Virus record (IMG/VR): IMGVR_UViG_3300031999_006178
Span: 1-42,758 of that record
Source of the DNA: a virus
Direction: 5' to 3' (one strand)
DNA length: 42,758 nucleotides
Shown here: piece by piece, positions 6,620 to 13,956 of the stretch
Layout of the letters: each line of letters starts with the position of its first letter
How positions within the stretch are numbered: the stretch's first letter is position 1
Translations under genes and position numbers: made by a program
Notes under the pieces: model-generated
The model's input: only the letters and a program-made list of their open reading frames with translations
Database searches by the model: none
What the model was told of the DNA's origin: nothing

Positions 6620-6858
6620 TGGGGCACGGGCTCCGGTGCTTCGGGCTGTTGGAGCGCATTGACTGTGAGCATGAATGATTCACGGTCTTCAGCGGACAAC
6701 GGGGCAAAATGAAGGATCGCACCGGCGATGATATCTCCCTTGCTCGCGCGTGAGCGGGCGCGAAGATCGAGTAGCAAGTCGTTCACCTTTGGTGGCAAAT
6801 AGATCGTCAGGCTGACGGCCTGCGGATGTTTTCTGCGATGTTTGTTCAGTTCGGGCAT
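6616..6858 (-). CDS. ribbon-helix-helix-like small DNA-binding protein
   Basis: 80 aa from an ATG preceded by CAGGAAC. QAVSLTIYLPPKVNDLLLDL followed by RARSRASKGDIIAGAILHF has the strand-helix-helix pattern of RHH/CopG proteins: a strand with alternating polar residues, then two amphipathic helices. Its stop overlaps the GemA-like start. A transcriptional regulator or an accessory replication protein is inferred. Confidence 0.6.
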   Translation of the reverse strand: MPELNKHRRKHPQAVSLTIYLPPKVNDLLLDLRARSRASKGDIIAGAILHFAPLSAEDRESFMLTVNALQQPEAPEPVPQ

Positions 6859-7178
6859 GGGTTCCTGCTGTTCCAAGTGGCGTAATGACAGGCAACGGCC
6901 ATGTGCGCAACGTACACCTCGTCGGCGATCCAACTCCGAAAAAAGACGCAGGGATATTCCGGGCGACGATTCGCGGCGTTCCAGAGTTGAAGGGTTGAAG
7001 GGTTTGAGGGTTGAAGAGCCGGCGGGGGGACGCGGCGCCCCGATGTTGAAGGGCGAAAAGGTTTAAGGGTTGAAGGGGGAGCGGGGGCGACGATCTGAGC
7101 GGCGAGGGAAGCCACGAGTTTGCGTAGGGCGCGGCGCGTAGCAGCCAAGGCGTGATCGAGCGCCAAGGTCGTTTTCAT
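6846..7178 (-). CDS. small protein interrupted by repeat-encoded linker
   Basis: 110 aa, start overlapping the upstream stop (ATGA). An Ala-rich helix (DHALAATRRALRKLVASLAA) is followed by about 40 residues encoded by family-F octamers (PSTLKPFRPSTSG, PALQPSNPSTLQ), then a conserved-looking C-terminus (PCVFFRSWIADEVYVAHMAV). The frame survives the repeat. No family recognised. It could be the remnant of two fused short ORFs. Confidence 0.5.
   Translation of the reverse strand: MKTTLALDHALAATRRALRKLVASLAAQIVAPAPPSTLKPFRPSTSGRRVPPPALQPSNPSTLQLWNAANRRPEYPCVFFRSWIADEVYVAHMAVACHYATWNSRNPCPN
6982..7080 (+). repeat. family F octamer tract
   Basis: GAGTTGAAGGGTTGAAGGGT and similar octamers in two blocks separated by a GC-rich stretch. 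The minus strand is open and read as a Pro/Ser-rich linker. Confidence 0.8.
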
Positions 7179-7429
7179 GCGGCGCCCTCCTTTTGTCGCT
7201 CGTCCGCCACCCAGGAGGCGGCGCGACGCCAGTCGAGCTTGCCCTTTCTCACGAGTTGCTGGGCGCGGAACCAGAAGTGGCGTTCGTCGTCATCGCCCTC
7301 AGTGAAAAAACGCAGTAGCGCGGCGCATACCGTTAGTGTGAAGGTATGGCCGCCACCGCCTGTTCCCTCCACATGTTCGAGGAGGCTGGCGGGTATCAGC
7401 AAGCTCTTCTGGATGCTCGGTTTGGCCAT
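7175..7429 (-). CDS. small protein, possibly RHH-like
   Basis: 84 aa. The start is an internal ATG nine bases after the MuB-like stop, because the longer open frame runs antisense-like through that gene. The N-terminal QKSLLIPASLLEHVEGTG followed by TFTLTVCAALLRFF resembles the strand-helix-helix of RHH proteins. The C-terminal part (HFWFRAQQLVRKGKLDWRRA) is basic and helical. Function unknown. Its position between the target activator and the GemA-like gene is where Mu carries small early modulators. Confidence 0.55.
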   Translation of the reverse strand: MAKPSIQKSLLIPASLLEHVEGTGGGGHTFTLTVCAALLRFFTEGDDDERHFWFRAQQLVRKGKLDWRRAASWVADERQKEGAA

Positions 7430-7437
7430 TGTTGCAC

Positions 7438-8565
7438 TCAGGCCGTGGCGACGGCACTCCGTTGCTGGCGGATCAACTCCTGATCGGCGGCGCCGGGACG
7501 CAGAAGCGAATCGACATGGGCTAGATCGTCGGCGGCGATGGTCACGACGTCGTCTTCGGAAAGACTTTGACGCTTGCGGGCGCGACGCGCGCCGTTCATC
7601 ACCAATACCCGGCAACGTCGCAACGATCCCCAGCCGAGAAGGTTGGCTACGTCGAGCAGGTACGCGGCGGCGTCGGCGGCGAGGCGGATGGGCGGCTTCT
7701 CGTAGAGCTTGCGAATCTGCTCGATGGTGAAGTACTTCTTGCCGCCCGATTCGGCGCTGTGGCCTTGAACCACGTCGCGGATCACATCGAACCGGGAATG
7801 AATCTGCCCCGCGTCGGGTTGGGCGGTGCGCTCCACGCGATCGCGGAGGTCTTTGGTGGCCAAGAGGAGAATCGGGCATCCCGTGTCGTCGTGAATCTCA
7901 CGGAGGACCTCGATGGCGTCGTCGTTGAGCTTGTGGGCTTCGTCGATAAAGAGGAGCCGGTTACTACCGCGGAGTTCATCGAGGATACGCTCGAACTGCG
8001 TGATGCGGTTGGCGCTGCTGCTGACCGGCTTGCGAAAGCCAAGCTCGCGGGCGATCAGGCGGATTAGGCCGGTCGGGGCATAGGCCCCATGCTTGACGGT
8101 GACGAAGATAGCGCCCGGAGTGTTGGCTTTGAAAGCCATAGCGCAACGTGTCTTGCCGATGCCGCTCGGGCCGACGGCAAGTCCCATCGTGCCGTTTTCC
8201 AGCACCAACTGGGCGATGGCCCGGATCTGGGTCGCGGTCCTGATGTCGACGAAGTCGCCGTCGAGTTTGGCGGCCTCGCGGCGGGCGTGTTGCTCGACCC
8301 AGGCGTTGAGAACACGTATCTGCTGGTCGGCGTTCTCACGGAACTTGTAGATGACCAACTCGCGGATCGTCGATCCGCGGGGAGTTCCGACCTCGCGTCC
8401 GACGTCGGAAAAGTTGATGTCCCGGCGCTTGCAGTAGGCGGCGAAGTTGGCCATCGCCTGCTTGCGCTCGGCGTCGGTGAGAGATCCTTCGTTCGGCAGC
8501 GTCCATGCAGCCATTAGCGTATCCTGGTCCGTCAGGAAACCCTGGAGTTCCTGATTGTCGGTCAT
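7438..8565 (-). CDS. MuB-like AAA+ transposition target activator
   Basis: 375 aa. An N-terminal helix-turn-helix (DINFSDVGREVGTPRGSTIR, about 49-68) is followed by an AAA+ domain: Walker A GPSGIGKT (132-139), Walker B LLFIDEAH (204-211), sensor I LLLATKD (233-239) and a possible arginine finger SRFD (257-260). This is the layout of MuB and other ATPases that bind target DNA, activate the transposase and confer target immunity. The start overlaps the transposase stop (ATGA), as expected for the A-B pair. Confidence 0.9.
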   Translation of the reverse strand: MTDNQELQGFLTDQDTLMAAWTLPNEGSLTDAERKQAMANFAAYCKRRDINFSDVGREVGTPRGSTIRELVIYKFRENADQQIRVLNAWVEQHARREAAKLDGDFVDIRTATQIRAIAQLVLENGTMGLAVGPSGIGKTRCAMAFKANTPGAIFVTVKHGAYAPTGLIRLIARELGFRKPVSSSANRITQFERILDELRGSNRLLFIDEAHKLNDDAIEVLREIHDDTGCPILLLATKDLRDRVERTAQPDAGQIHSRFDVIRDVVQGHSAESGGKKYFTIEQIRKLYEKPPIRLAADAAAYLLDVANLLGWGSLRRCRVLVMNGARRARKRQSLSEDDVVTIAADDLAHVDSLLRPGAADQELIRQQRSAVATA

Positions 8566-10595
8566 GGAAAGTCGTCAATCTCCGAAGACTCACCGTCGCC
8601 TTGCGGCGACGGCTCCGAGAGTAGATCGTCGCAATCCCAATCGGCCTCCGGCGGGCGCACTTCTCCGGAGAGAAGTTCGCTGAGATCGCCGGGCACGAGG
8701 TCGCGCATAGAGGCCGATTCAACCCACGTTTGAGGGGGGATCGACTGGCCCTCGAAGCCGCATCGAACGGGGGCGATGTTGGGGCGGGCGTTGTCGGTCC
8801 CGGTGGCGCGAAGAGTTGCCGCTTGCTCGCGGCGATCGCGGTCGAGAACGGCGGATACATCGAGCGTGCGGCGGGCGGACTTCTTGGCGTAGTCCACCAT
8901 CTCCTTGCGATTGCGATTCACCGCGGCGCTGGCCTCACGGAGGTCATCGCTCTTGTCCAGGGGATGAATGCGTTTGTTGGGGTCCAGAACGCAAATCTGC
9001 CGGTGATTGCCGGTTTCGTAAGCGACGCAACGCGCCGGATATTCGGGATCCACGGACACCAGTACCTTGCGCCCGATCCAGGGGCGGAGGCCGGCGGTGC
9101 GGGCCCCGTATCCGAGGTGTTTGCCGCAGACGGTGAGGTGCACCCCGTTGGGACCGACCTTGTACTCGCCGCGAATGGAAATCAGACAATCCAGTTCGCC
9201 TTCGACGGCCTTGCGAAGGCGCGGCGCGGCATTCCATGCAGCGAGCGGCGAGCGGCCGTTCATGCCTTCGCCACGATGCGCGGCGGCATGGTAGATGGTC
9301 AGGTAATCGCCTATCGCGGCGGCGGCGCCCTCAAGAGTCGGAACGGCGCTGCCGTCGACCAGGGCAAGAGGATCGACGCCGCGACCGGTATATCCGTCGC
9401 GGATCAGTTGCAGGCTCTCCGGGCGAGCCGATGGAGTGTGGCCGCAATAAGTATTGAAGAGCTTGCCGCACTGATCCTCGAAAGTGCGGAAGAAACGTTC
9501 CAGAGTGCCCTTGCTCCAGGGCGAGTAGCGCTTGGCCAGGATCAGTTCAACCCCCAGTTCGGGCACGATTCCTCGCCAGCGGGGATCGTCGCAGACCACG
9601 TGATCGCGGCTCCTGCGGACGATGGCTTTCCATTGCGGGCCGTAGTCGCGGCGCAGGGCGCGAGCCTCCATCTTGGTCAGACCGGTGAGGGCCTTGGCGG
9701 TGAAGTCCTTGCCGTTGTCGACGCGCATAACTTCAGGAATGGCCTCGCGGAATGCCATCCGTAGAGCGACCAGGATCGCTTCCTGGTGAGGAGCCGGGCC
9801 TAGATGCCAGCCCGCGATGCGCCGCGAACCGCAGTCTTGAATGGCGGTTAGCCACGGACGAATCTGGTGATCCTTGTAACGAACCCAGAAATCGACCTGA
9901 TGGTGATCGCAGACGTAGAAGCGGCCTGGATCGACGGCGTCCCAATCCTGCTCGCTGTAGGGCATGTATTTCTTGGAGTGGAGCGTCTTGCCGTTCCGGC
10001 AGAGGAAAGTCAGAGGGATGTCGTCACAATCGCGCAGCCAGCGAGCGGTCGCGGACACGCTGGGCGGCCAGGACCATCCTTCGCGGCGGGATTCACGCTG
10101 GGTGATCTCGTGGCAGAGTTTGAGGGTGAGTTTTCGCTCGGTTCGGAAAAGACCGTAAAAGAAGTTGATGGCGGCGGCGGAGCGGGAGGATTCACCGCCG
10201 GGGGCTGCGGTGCCACAGGCATAGCGATCGACCAGAGCCTCCAAGCCGCGAATCCGGCCGTCGTCGCCGATCGTGTTGTAGGCGGACCACCAGGACTGAA
10301 GGGAACGGAGGCTGATGAGGAAGTCGGCCCCTTCGTGCTGCTTGGCCTCGGCGACGACGACGCGAGCGATATCGCGGGCGGTGCGACATGGCGGCGCTTC
10401 GCTTGGCCATGCCACCCGCGGGGTAGCGCAGCGCGAACGCCACTCCTTCATCCAATACGCCTTGCGGTAGGCGCGTTCGACGTCATGCCGCGGAAATCGG
10501 GACTGAAGATTCTCGCGGGCGGCCTGCTGGCAGGCGTCACGGTCGGGATTGCCGATCGCCGATTGTCGAATGTCGAATGAGACTAGAGCCGTCAT
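8562..10595 (-). CDS. MuA-like DDE transposase
   Basis: 677 aa. The ATG at 10595 follows the zinc-ribbon gene stop by two bases, and the longer open frame is rejected. Residues 1-20 are partly encoded by family-C heptamers. Residues 34-190 form the sequence-specific DNA-binding region, shared with the protein at 2023-2649. The retroviral-integrase-like core has D230 (VCDHHQVDFWV), D293 (RVDNGKDF) and E366 (SKGTLERFF), so the DDE triad is intact. The rest (PWIGRKVLVSVDPEYPARCV, about 540-560) matches the beta-barrel domain after the core. It cuts and joins phage ends during lysogenisation and replicative transposition. The likely sites are the GGTTCTGCGCTG copies at both ends. Confidence 0.95.
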   Translation of the reverse strand: MTALVSFDIRQSAIGNPDRDACQQAARENLQSRFPRHDVERAYRKAYWMKEWRSRCATPRVAWPSEAPPCRTARDIARVVVAEAKQHEGADFLISLRSLQSWWSAYNTIGDDGRIRGLEALVDRYACGTAAPGGESSRSAAAINFFYGLFRTERKLTLKLCHEITQRESRREGWSWPPSVSATARWLRDCDDIPLTFLCRNGKTLHSKKYMPYSEQDWDAVDPGRFYVCDHHQVDFWVRYKDHQIRPWLTAIQDCGSRRIAGWHLGPAPHQEAILVALRMAFREAIPEVMRVDNGKDFTAKALTGLTKMEARALRRDYGPQWKAIVRRSRDHVVCDDPRWRGIVPELGVELILAKRYSPWSKGTLERFFRTFEDQCGKLFNTYCGHTPSARPESLQLIRDGYTGRGVDPLALVDGSAVPTLEGAAAAIGDYLTIYHAAAHRGEGMNGRSPLAAWNAAPRLRKAVEGELDCLISIRGEYKVGPNGVHLTVCGKHLGYGARTAGLRPWIGRKVLVSVDPEYPARCVAYETGNHRQICVLDPNKRIHPLDKSDDLREASAAVNRNRKEMVDYAKKSARRTLDVSAVLDRDRREQAATLRATGTDNARPNIAPVRCGFEGQSIPPQTWVESASMRDLVPGDLSELLSGEVRPPEADWDCDDLLSEPSPQGDGESSEIDDFP
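10546..10580 (+). repeat. family C heptamers in transposase N-terminus
   Basis: GATTGCC, GATCGCC, GATTGTC, GAATGTC, GAATGAG in tandem. The minus strand encodes SFDIRQSAIGN at the start of the transposase. Confidence 0.85.
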
Positions 10596-10597
10596 CT

Positions 10598-10840
10598 CTA
10601 CGCCACCCGCGCATCCGCCAAACGTTGCAGGAACTTTCCCAAGGCGACCGGCTCGGTCGCGGCCCGGTAATCGAGGGCGAAGACGGAGCCGTCGTCGTAG
10701 AAAGAGGCCTCGTAGCCGACGCCGCAAAACTCGCAGTATACGAACTTGTCCACGCGATCGGGCCCGCGGGCCTCGGCGAAGTCCTCGCGGGGGATCATGC
10801 CGCCGCAGCGGGGGCATTCCTGGTAATCAACATGCAGCAT
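10598..10840 (-). CDS. small zinc-ribbon protein
   Basis: 80 aa. Two CxxC knuckles, ECPRCGG (9-13) and YCEFCG (35-39), with an acidic C-terminal half. The start overlaps the end of the upstream gene by 14 bases in another frame. It lies directly before the transposase. Zinc binding is read from the cysteines and function is unknown. Confidence 0.7.
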   Translation of the reverse strand: MLHVDYQECPRCGGMIPREDFAEARGPDRVDKFVYCEFCGVGYEASFYDDGSVFALDYRAATEPVALGKFLQRLADARVA

Positions 10841-11135
10841 CGGGAACCTCCACGGTCGATTGCCGATTGGCGGCGGCGCACCAGGGGCACAGTTTGGTCA
10901 GTTCCCCCGCCAGGACGGCGCGGTCCTGGGGAGCGCAAAGTACATCGCGCATTTCACGGCGGGCGCAGGCGCAGCGGACGTTCACGGCCAGATGCTCGTA
11001 AGCCTCCGCGAAGTTGATCGCCAGCCAACCGAGGGCGAAGGCCGCGAGGCCCCAGAGGATGTCCGTCACAGGGACATAGGGACAGAGGGACGAAGGGACG
11101 GAGGGAAAAACAGAAACGCAGAAAGCAGAAATCAC
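10827..11135 (-). CDS. small membrane protein with repeat-encoded N-terminus
   Basis: 102 aa from a GTG overlapping the upstream stop (GTGA). Family-B octamers encode SVFPSVPSSLCPYVPV at residues of about 9-23. One transmembrane helix follows (DILWGLAAFALGWLAINF), then a Cys-containing C-terminus (CACARREMRDVLCAP, LCPWCAA) that could bind zinc. Function unknown. Confidence 0.55.
   Translation of the reverse strand: MISAFCVSVFPSVPSSLCPYVPVTDILWGLAAFALGWLAINFAEAYEHLAVNVRCACARREMRDVLCAPQDRAVLAGELTKLCPWCAAANRQSTVEVPDAAC
11068..11106 (+). repeat. family B tract inside a gene
   Basis: CAGGGACATAGGGACAGAGG followed by GACGAAGGGACGGAGGGA, translated in frame on the minus strand before the transmembrane helix. 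Confidence 0.85.
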
Positions 11136-11653
11136 GGGTTCACCGCCTTGCGCTCCACGGCGCGGTTGAAGGTGTTGACGATGGCGTGGTGCAGGTTGGC
11201 GTCGCGCTTCCGATGGACGTGGAAGGCGTCGTCGTACTCGTGCACGGTCTTGGCGTCGAAGTCGTCGATGCGCCCGTCGGCCAGGATCTGGGCCACGGCC
11301 TTCATCTGGTCGTGGTAGGCGATCTCGGCCTCGATGGCGTCGCGGAAAAACGCGGGGGCGGAGGCGGGGCAGTTGCAACGAATGTCGCTGATCTCGAAGT
11401 CGAACTCCTCGGGTATGAGCAGGGCGACGATGCGGCGATCGCAGAAGTGCTCCAGGATGGATCGCCAGAATTCCACGGGGATGTTGCGCGTTCCGTTGCG
11501 GTATTCGCTGATGGTCTGCTCGGCCTTGCCCGTCCAGACCACGAGTTGTTTGACCACGAAGCAGGTGACCTGGCCGTCCACCCGATCGCGGACCAATGCG
11601 GCGTCGTTGAGCAAGGCGCTTAATAGTTCAGCGTCGCGGCGCACGTCGTTCAC
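11132..11653 (-). CDS. HTH-like phage regulator (CII/Ner-type role possible)
   Basis: 173 aa. The GTG at 11653 is preceded by AAGGAGG, the best ribosome site in the early operon. The centre (KQLVVWTGKAEQTISEYRNG, then TRNIPVEFWRSILEHF) has the helix-turn-helix and following helix of XRE-like phage regulators, with LLIPEEF after it. A Cys pair (IRCNC) lies near residue 98. The C-terminal half is helical (AIEAEIAYHDQMKAVAQILA). As the first well-supported gene of the early operon it is a candidate early regulator. The family is not certain. Confidence 0.65.
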   Translation of the reverse strand: MNDVRRDAELLSALLNDAALVRDRVDGQVTCFVVKQLVVWTGKAEQTISEYRNGTRNIPVEFWRSILEHFCDRRIVALLIPEEFDFEISDIRCNCPASAPAFFRDAIEAEIAYHDQMKAVAQILADGRIDDFDAKTVHEYDDAFHVHRKRDANLHHAIVNTFNRAVERKAVNP

Positions 11654-11888
11654 GAAGAGGCCTCCTTGCCTGGGACGAAGGGACACTGGGACGTAGGGAC
11701 GAAGGCACTGAGGGACAAAGGGACGAAGGAACGACCGGAGAAACGGGTTGTGAAATCCCTTGGGGAACGGGGTTCGCCGGAGTACCATTCAAGGAAAGGA
11801 CGCTGAATAGAGCATCGCCGAAGCGGGTGCAGACGCACACGCCGGGGTCGGCGTCGAGGAGTCGTTCGGTTGAGCGGTTCGTCGTCAT
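11628..11888 (-). CDS. doubtful first ORF of the early operon
   Basis: 86 aa open frame. Residues 1-50 (TNRSTERLLDADPGVCVCTR, then FGDALFSVLSLNG) look plausible, but the C-terminal 35 residues are encoded by family-B octamers (VPSSLCPSVPSSLRPSVPSS). It overlaps the next gene's start. No family recognised. It may be a short leader peptide or not expressed. Confidence 0.3.
   Translation of the reverse strand: MTTNRSTERLLDADPGVCVCTRFGDALFSVLSLNGTPANPVPQGISQPVSPVVPSSLCPSVPSSLRPSVPSSQARRPLRERRAPRR
11671..11733 (+). repeat. family B tract upstream of the early regulator
   Basis: Seven or so degenerate octamers (GGGACGAA, GGGACACT, GGGACGTA, GGGACGAA, and so on) between the doubtful ORF body and the GTG start at 11653. 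Confidence 0.85.
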
Positions 11889-11895
11889 CGCATCC

Positions 11896-11957
11896 GCCCC
11901 GCATGAATGCGGGGGCTCGGGCCCTGAACCCCGGCGTTCACGCCGGGGGAGTTCGGG
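11896..11957 (+). repeat. family A element with hairpins in swapped order
   Basis: The ATG-containing hairpin (GCCCCGCATGAATGCGGGGG, then CTCGGG) comes first and the CCCCGGCGTTCACGCCGGGG hairpin second, the reverse of the other copies. This suggests two partial copies or a phase-shifted tandem. Confidence 0.8.
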
Positions 11958-12292
11958 AAAAGCATTGCCCGGGGCCCGCGCGGCGAGGGCCGCACGTGGG
12001 AGTATCGCCTACGTTCCATCCGGGCGCTCCTGAAACAAGACAGCTTCGCCAGTCGGGTTCCTGCGTCGGTTGAGTGGTTGTACCGGGTGTCGCGTGTGGG
12101 AAACTCCCGCCGCTTCAACCGTCGCTCTCACCGGATACGTACTGCCGATCTGGCACTCGGCGGATCAGGAAGCGGTCCAGATGACCGCGAGCCTCCGGGC
12201 AATCTCTTACGCTTTTCCGCGAACTCAGCGTGACGCGGATTCACGCTTAAGGCTGTAAGTCCGCTTCCTTACGGTCGCGGCTCTGAATTCCG
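11958..12292. promoter_or_regulatory. non-coding control region upstream of the early operon
   Basis: About 330 bp with no credible gene, where the early leftward promoter should lie. I could not pick a convincing -35/-10 pair. Visible structure: TCTTACGCTTTTCCG at 12205-12219 (repeated at 14495-14509), a hairpin AGCGTGA-loop-TCACGCT at about 12227-12247, and a family-G copy at 12261-12285. Confidence 0.45.
12261..12285 (+). repeat. family G repeat
   Basis: CCGCTTCCTTACGGTCGCGG then CTCTG. It is the best intergenic match to the copies found inside recQ and the 381-1625 gene. Confidence 0.8.
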
Positions 12293-12487
12293 TCAACGCC
12301 GCTTGTGGCGGCGGTCGTTTAAGCGGGTCGTGCTCCAGGATGCAGTGGCCGCGTCGTGGACACGATCGACCACGGCCAGGAAGTCCCCAATCTGGGCAAA
12401 GACGGTGAAGCTGACGCTCTTGGCGGCGATGCGGTCGTAGACGGAAACCGTGATGGTGTGACGCCCGCGATTGATTCGACGCCCCAT
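12293..12487 (-). CDS. small basic protein of unknown function
   Basis: 64 aa (MGRRINRGRHTITVSVYDRI, then AAKSVSFTVFAQIGDFLAVV). Its start lies in a 23-bp sequence repeated at 13111, where it likewise carries a stop, three bases and an ATG. It was probably once directly downstream of the 13118-13321 gene before the segment between was inserted. No family recognised. Confidence 0.45.
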   Translation of the reverse strand: MGRRINRGRHTITVSVYDRIAAKSVSFTVFAQIGDFLAVVDRVHDAATASWSTTRLNDRRHKRR

Positions 12488-12506
12488 CGGTCAGCCTGCC
12501 TTTCGC
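12484..12506. repeat. 23-bp direct repeat, left copy
   Basis: Exact match to 13111-13133, beginning CCATCGGTCAGCC and ending TTTCGC. On the minus strand each copy contains TGACCGATGG, a stop codon followed three bases later by a start codon. The two copies bracket the plus-strand gene at 12565-13077 at a distance of 627 bp. Confidence 0.9.
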
Positions 12507-12564
12507 CCCCGTCGCGGCGAGACCAGGAGAGGCTCGGACGCGGCGGAACTGGTACAATGAAGCG

Positions 12565-13077
12565 ATGAACATCGAACCGGAGTGGCCTCTGCCAGCGACG
12601 ATCGTGATCCCCGGCGCCGTTTACGGGCGGTGCATGGAGTATTTCCTAGATGAGCTATTTTCGGAGGACCGACACCAACAAATCGTCGAAGGGCAGGCGG
12701 AATTCGCGGTGCTGAGCGATCACGAAGACGAGCAAGTTCGGCGCGCGTTGGGCGGCGCCATATCAGTTCCGTTCTGGCGGCGTCGAGAGCACGCTGCACG
12801 CGACTGGGATCTGGCCTTGGCCCGCCTCGCGGCGAGGAAAGTGATGGGTCTCGCGCAGTTTGGAGGAGGGCTACGGCAAGTGCGCGTAGATCCGCGATCC
12901 GCGGAATCGTGGTGCGGAGGGCTTCCGCGGCGAGCGAAAGGAAGCGATCCGCAGGGTGAATCGATCTGCCTTTGCCTCGTCGAGACGTACGAGTACTGCT
13001 GCTGGCTGGCCGAGGGCGGACACCCGGACCTTGGCCGATGGATCGCGCGAGCGGTCGAACAGGGCCTTTGGTCCTAG
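12565..13077 (+). CDS. unknown protein bracketed by direct repeats (candidate moron)
   Basis: 170 aa, on the strand opposite to its small neighbours, with a normal acidic composition (EYFLDELFSEDRHQQIVEGQ). A C-terminal SICLCLVETYEYCCWLAEGG followed by HPDLGRWIARAVEQGLW may form a small hydrophobic domain. TACAAT just upstream (about 12552-12557) could serve as a -10 element, which would allow independent expression from the prophage. The fully open antisense frame is Arg/Ser/Pro-rich and judged a shadow. No family recognised. Confidence 0.6.
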   Translation: MNIEPEWPLPATIVIPGAVYGRCMEYFLDELFSEDRHQQIVEGQAEFAVLSDHEDEQVRRALGGAISVPFWRRREHAARDWDLALARLAARKVMGLAQFGGGLRQVRVDPRSAESWCGGLPRRAKGSDPQGESICLCLVETYEYCCWLAEGGHPDLGRWIARAVEQGLWS

Positions 13078-13110
13078 CCGACTTACGGTCCGGGGACGGT
13101 CGTTTTTTGG

Positions 13111-13133
13111 CCATCGGTCAGCCTGCCTTTCGC
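13111..13133. repeat. 23-bp direct repeat, right copy
   Basis: Exact copy of 12484-12506. On the minus strand it supplies the last codons (KRKAG) and stop of the 13118-13321 gene. Confidence 0.9.
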
Positions 13134-13321
13134 TTTGTTGCCGTGTCGAGGGCCCGCCCACGAGAATTGAGCCAACGTTGGTACTCGCGGGTTCGCCTGA
13201 GAAGCACAGCGGCGGCGCTTGTCGCGCTGCCGAACTGGGCTGCCATGTCGGAAAGGAAGTCCACGATATCCTCGTAGGCACCTTTCCGCTGGGAACCCGT
13301 GATGTTGACCACCTTGCCCAT
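13118..13321 (-). CDS. small protein behind a leaderless promoter
   Basis: 67 aa (MGKVVNITGSQRKGAYEDIV, then DFLSDMAAQFGSATSAAAVL). The ATG lies only eight bases after a good -10 element, so the mRNA would be leaderless or nearly so, as for some phage repressors. The second half is helical and basic (LRRTREYQRWLNSRGRA). It is transcribed divergently from the RHH gene at 13416 across a 94-bp region with operator-like repeats. That position fits a lysogeny switch, but the sequence does not identify it as a repressor. Confidence 0.55.
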   Translation of the reverse strand: MGKVVNITGSQRKGAYEDIVDFLSDMAAQFGSATSAAAVLLRRTREYQRWLNSRGRALDTATKRKAG

Positions 13322-13329
13322 GATATACC

Positions 13330-13358
13330 AGTATAAACCAAGATCGGCTCGATGGCAA
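13330..13358 (-). promoter_or_regulatory. sigma70-type leftward promoter
   Basis: Minus strand TTGCCA (13358-13353), 17-bp spacer, TATACT (13335-13330). Both hexamers match five of six consensus bases at the ideal spacing. It drives 13118-13321. Confidence 0.75.
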
Positions 13359-13384
13359 GGAAAATCTTGGAAAATCTTGGATTT
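13359..13384. promoter_or_regulatory. tandem operator-like repeat GGAAAATCTT
   Basis: GGAAAATCTT occurs twice in direct tandem (13359-13368, 13369-13378) followed by a partial GGATTT, directly upstream of the leftward -35. One-turn spacing fits cooperative binding by a ribbon-helix-helix protein such as the product of the adjacent divergent gene. The binding is inferred. Confidence 0.55.
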
Positions 13385-13415
13385 CGGTTTTAGGTGATGG
13401 TGATAGGCTGAGACT

Positions 13416-13700
13416 GTGCCACAAACGAACCTGGATCTGGCCGAGGAGATCGACCGCCTTCTTCGTGCTGAAAAGAAGAGGGGCCCGTCAATTACCTCGA
13501 CGATCGAATCCGCTGTTTACTGGTTTTTACACCGGCTGACGCCGCAGGAAAGGGAATGGGCGCGTGAAGAATGCCAGGAGTTGATTCGCACGGGGAAGGT
13601 GCCGATTCCAAAGCTCGGCTCTGAGTTGGTGCAGGCCCTGCATACCGGGCAAGGACAGGGATCGCAACAATCAGATCGGAAAATTGAAGGCGATCGATGA
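13416..13700 (+). CDS. ribbon-helix-helix-like regulator
   Basis: 94 aa from a GTG. TNLDLAEEIDRLLRAEKKRG followed by ITSTIESAVYWFLHR shows the strand and two-helix pattern of RHH/CopG proteins. The C-terminal part is acidic then Gln/Gly-rich. It is divergent from 13118-13321 with tandem 10-bp repeats between them, which suggests autoregulation of the pair. An antitoxin role is an alternative, but no toxin-like partner is recognisable. Confidence 0.55.
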   Translation: MPQTNLDLAEEIDRLLRAEKKRGPSITSTIESAVYWFLHRLTPQEREWAREECQELIRTGKVPIPKLGSELVQALHTGQGQGSQQSDRKIEGDR

Positions 13701-13852
13701 GTTGATGTGCCTGATCCCGCGCCAATTGAAGTTCCGATTGTATCGCAAACTGAATCATGGCAGCCTTCCTTTAGAGGGGCCTGGCGGGTCCGCCTCCTTG
13801 CGGACACAATTCCTTGGCCACCGCCAGGCGAGACCGGGCTGGCATCCCGAGG

Positions 13853-13874
13853 CACTGCTCAAGAGCAGTGGCAC
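13853..13874. repeat. family H hairpin
   Basis: CACTGCTCAAGAGCAGTGGC then AC: a perfect stem CACTGCT/AGCAGTG with a CAAG loop. Confidence 0.8.
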
Positions 13875-13928
13875 GCGGGGATCGGAGAGCATGTTAGCAA
13901 GGAGTTAGGGTGTTTGTCAAGCCTATTT

Positions 13929-13956
13929 TCGATTGTCGAATGTCGATTGTCGAATG
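13929..13956 (+). repeat. family C heptamers
   Basis: TCGATTGTCGAATGTCGATT followed by GTCGAATG: four near-perfect units of seven bases, about 25 bases before the next start. Confidence 0.85.

Noticed and set aside
10596-10817. 74-residue upstream extension of the transposase
   Set aside because: Arg-rich shadow of the zinc-ribbon gene. The ATG at 10595 directly follows that gene's stop.
8562-10817. Ordinary insertion-sequence transposase rather than phage gene
   Set aside because: The linked MuB-like ATPase, GemA-like gene, Mu-order head genes and end-site clusters show that it is the phage transposase.
12491-13114. 207-codon open frame on the minus strand, placed between two stop-start junctions
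   Set aside because: Its product is dominated by Arg, Ser and Pro and it lies antisense to the better gene at 12565-13077. The apparent coupling at both ends comes from the 23-bp direct repeat.
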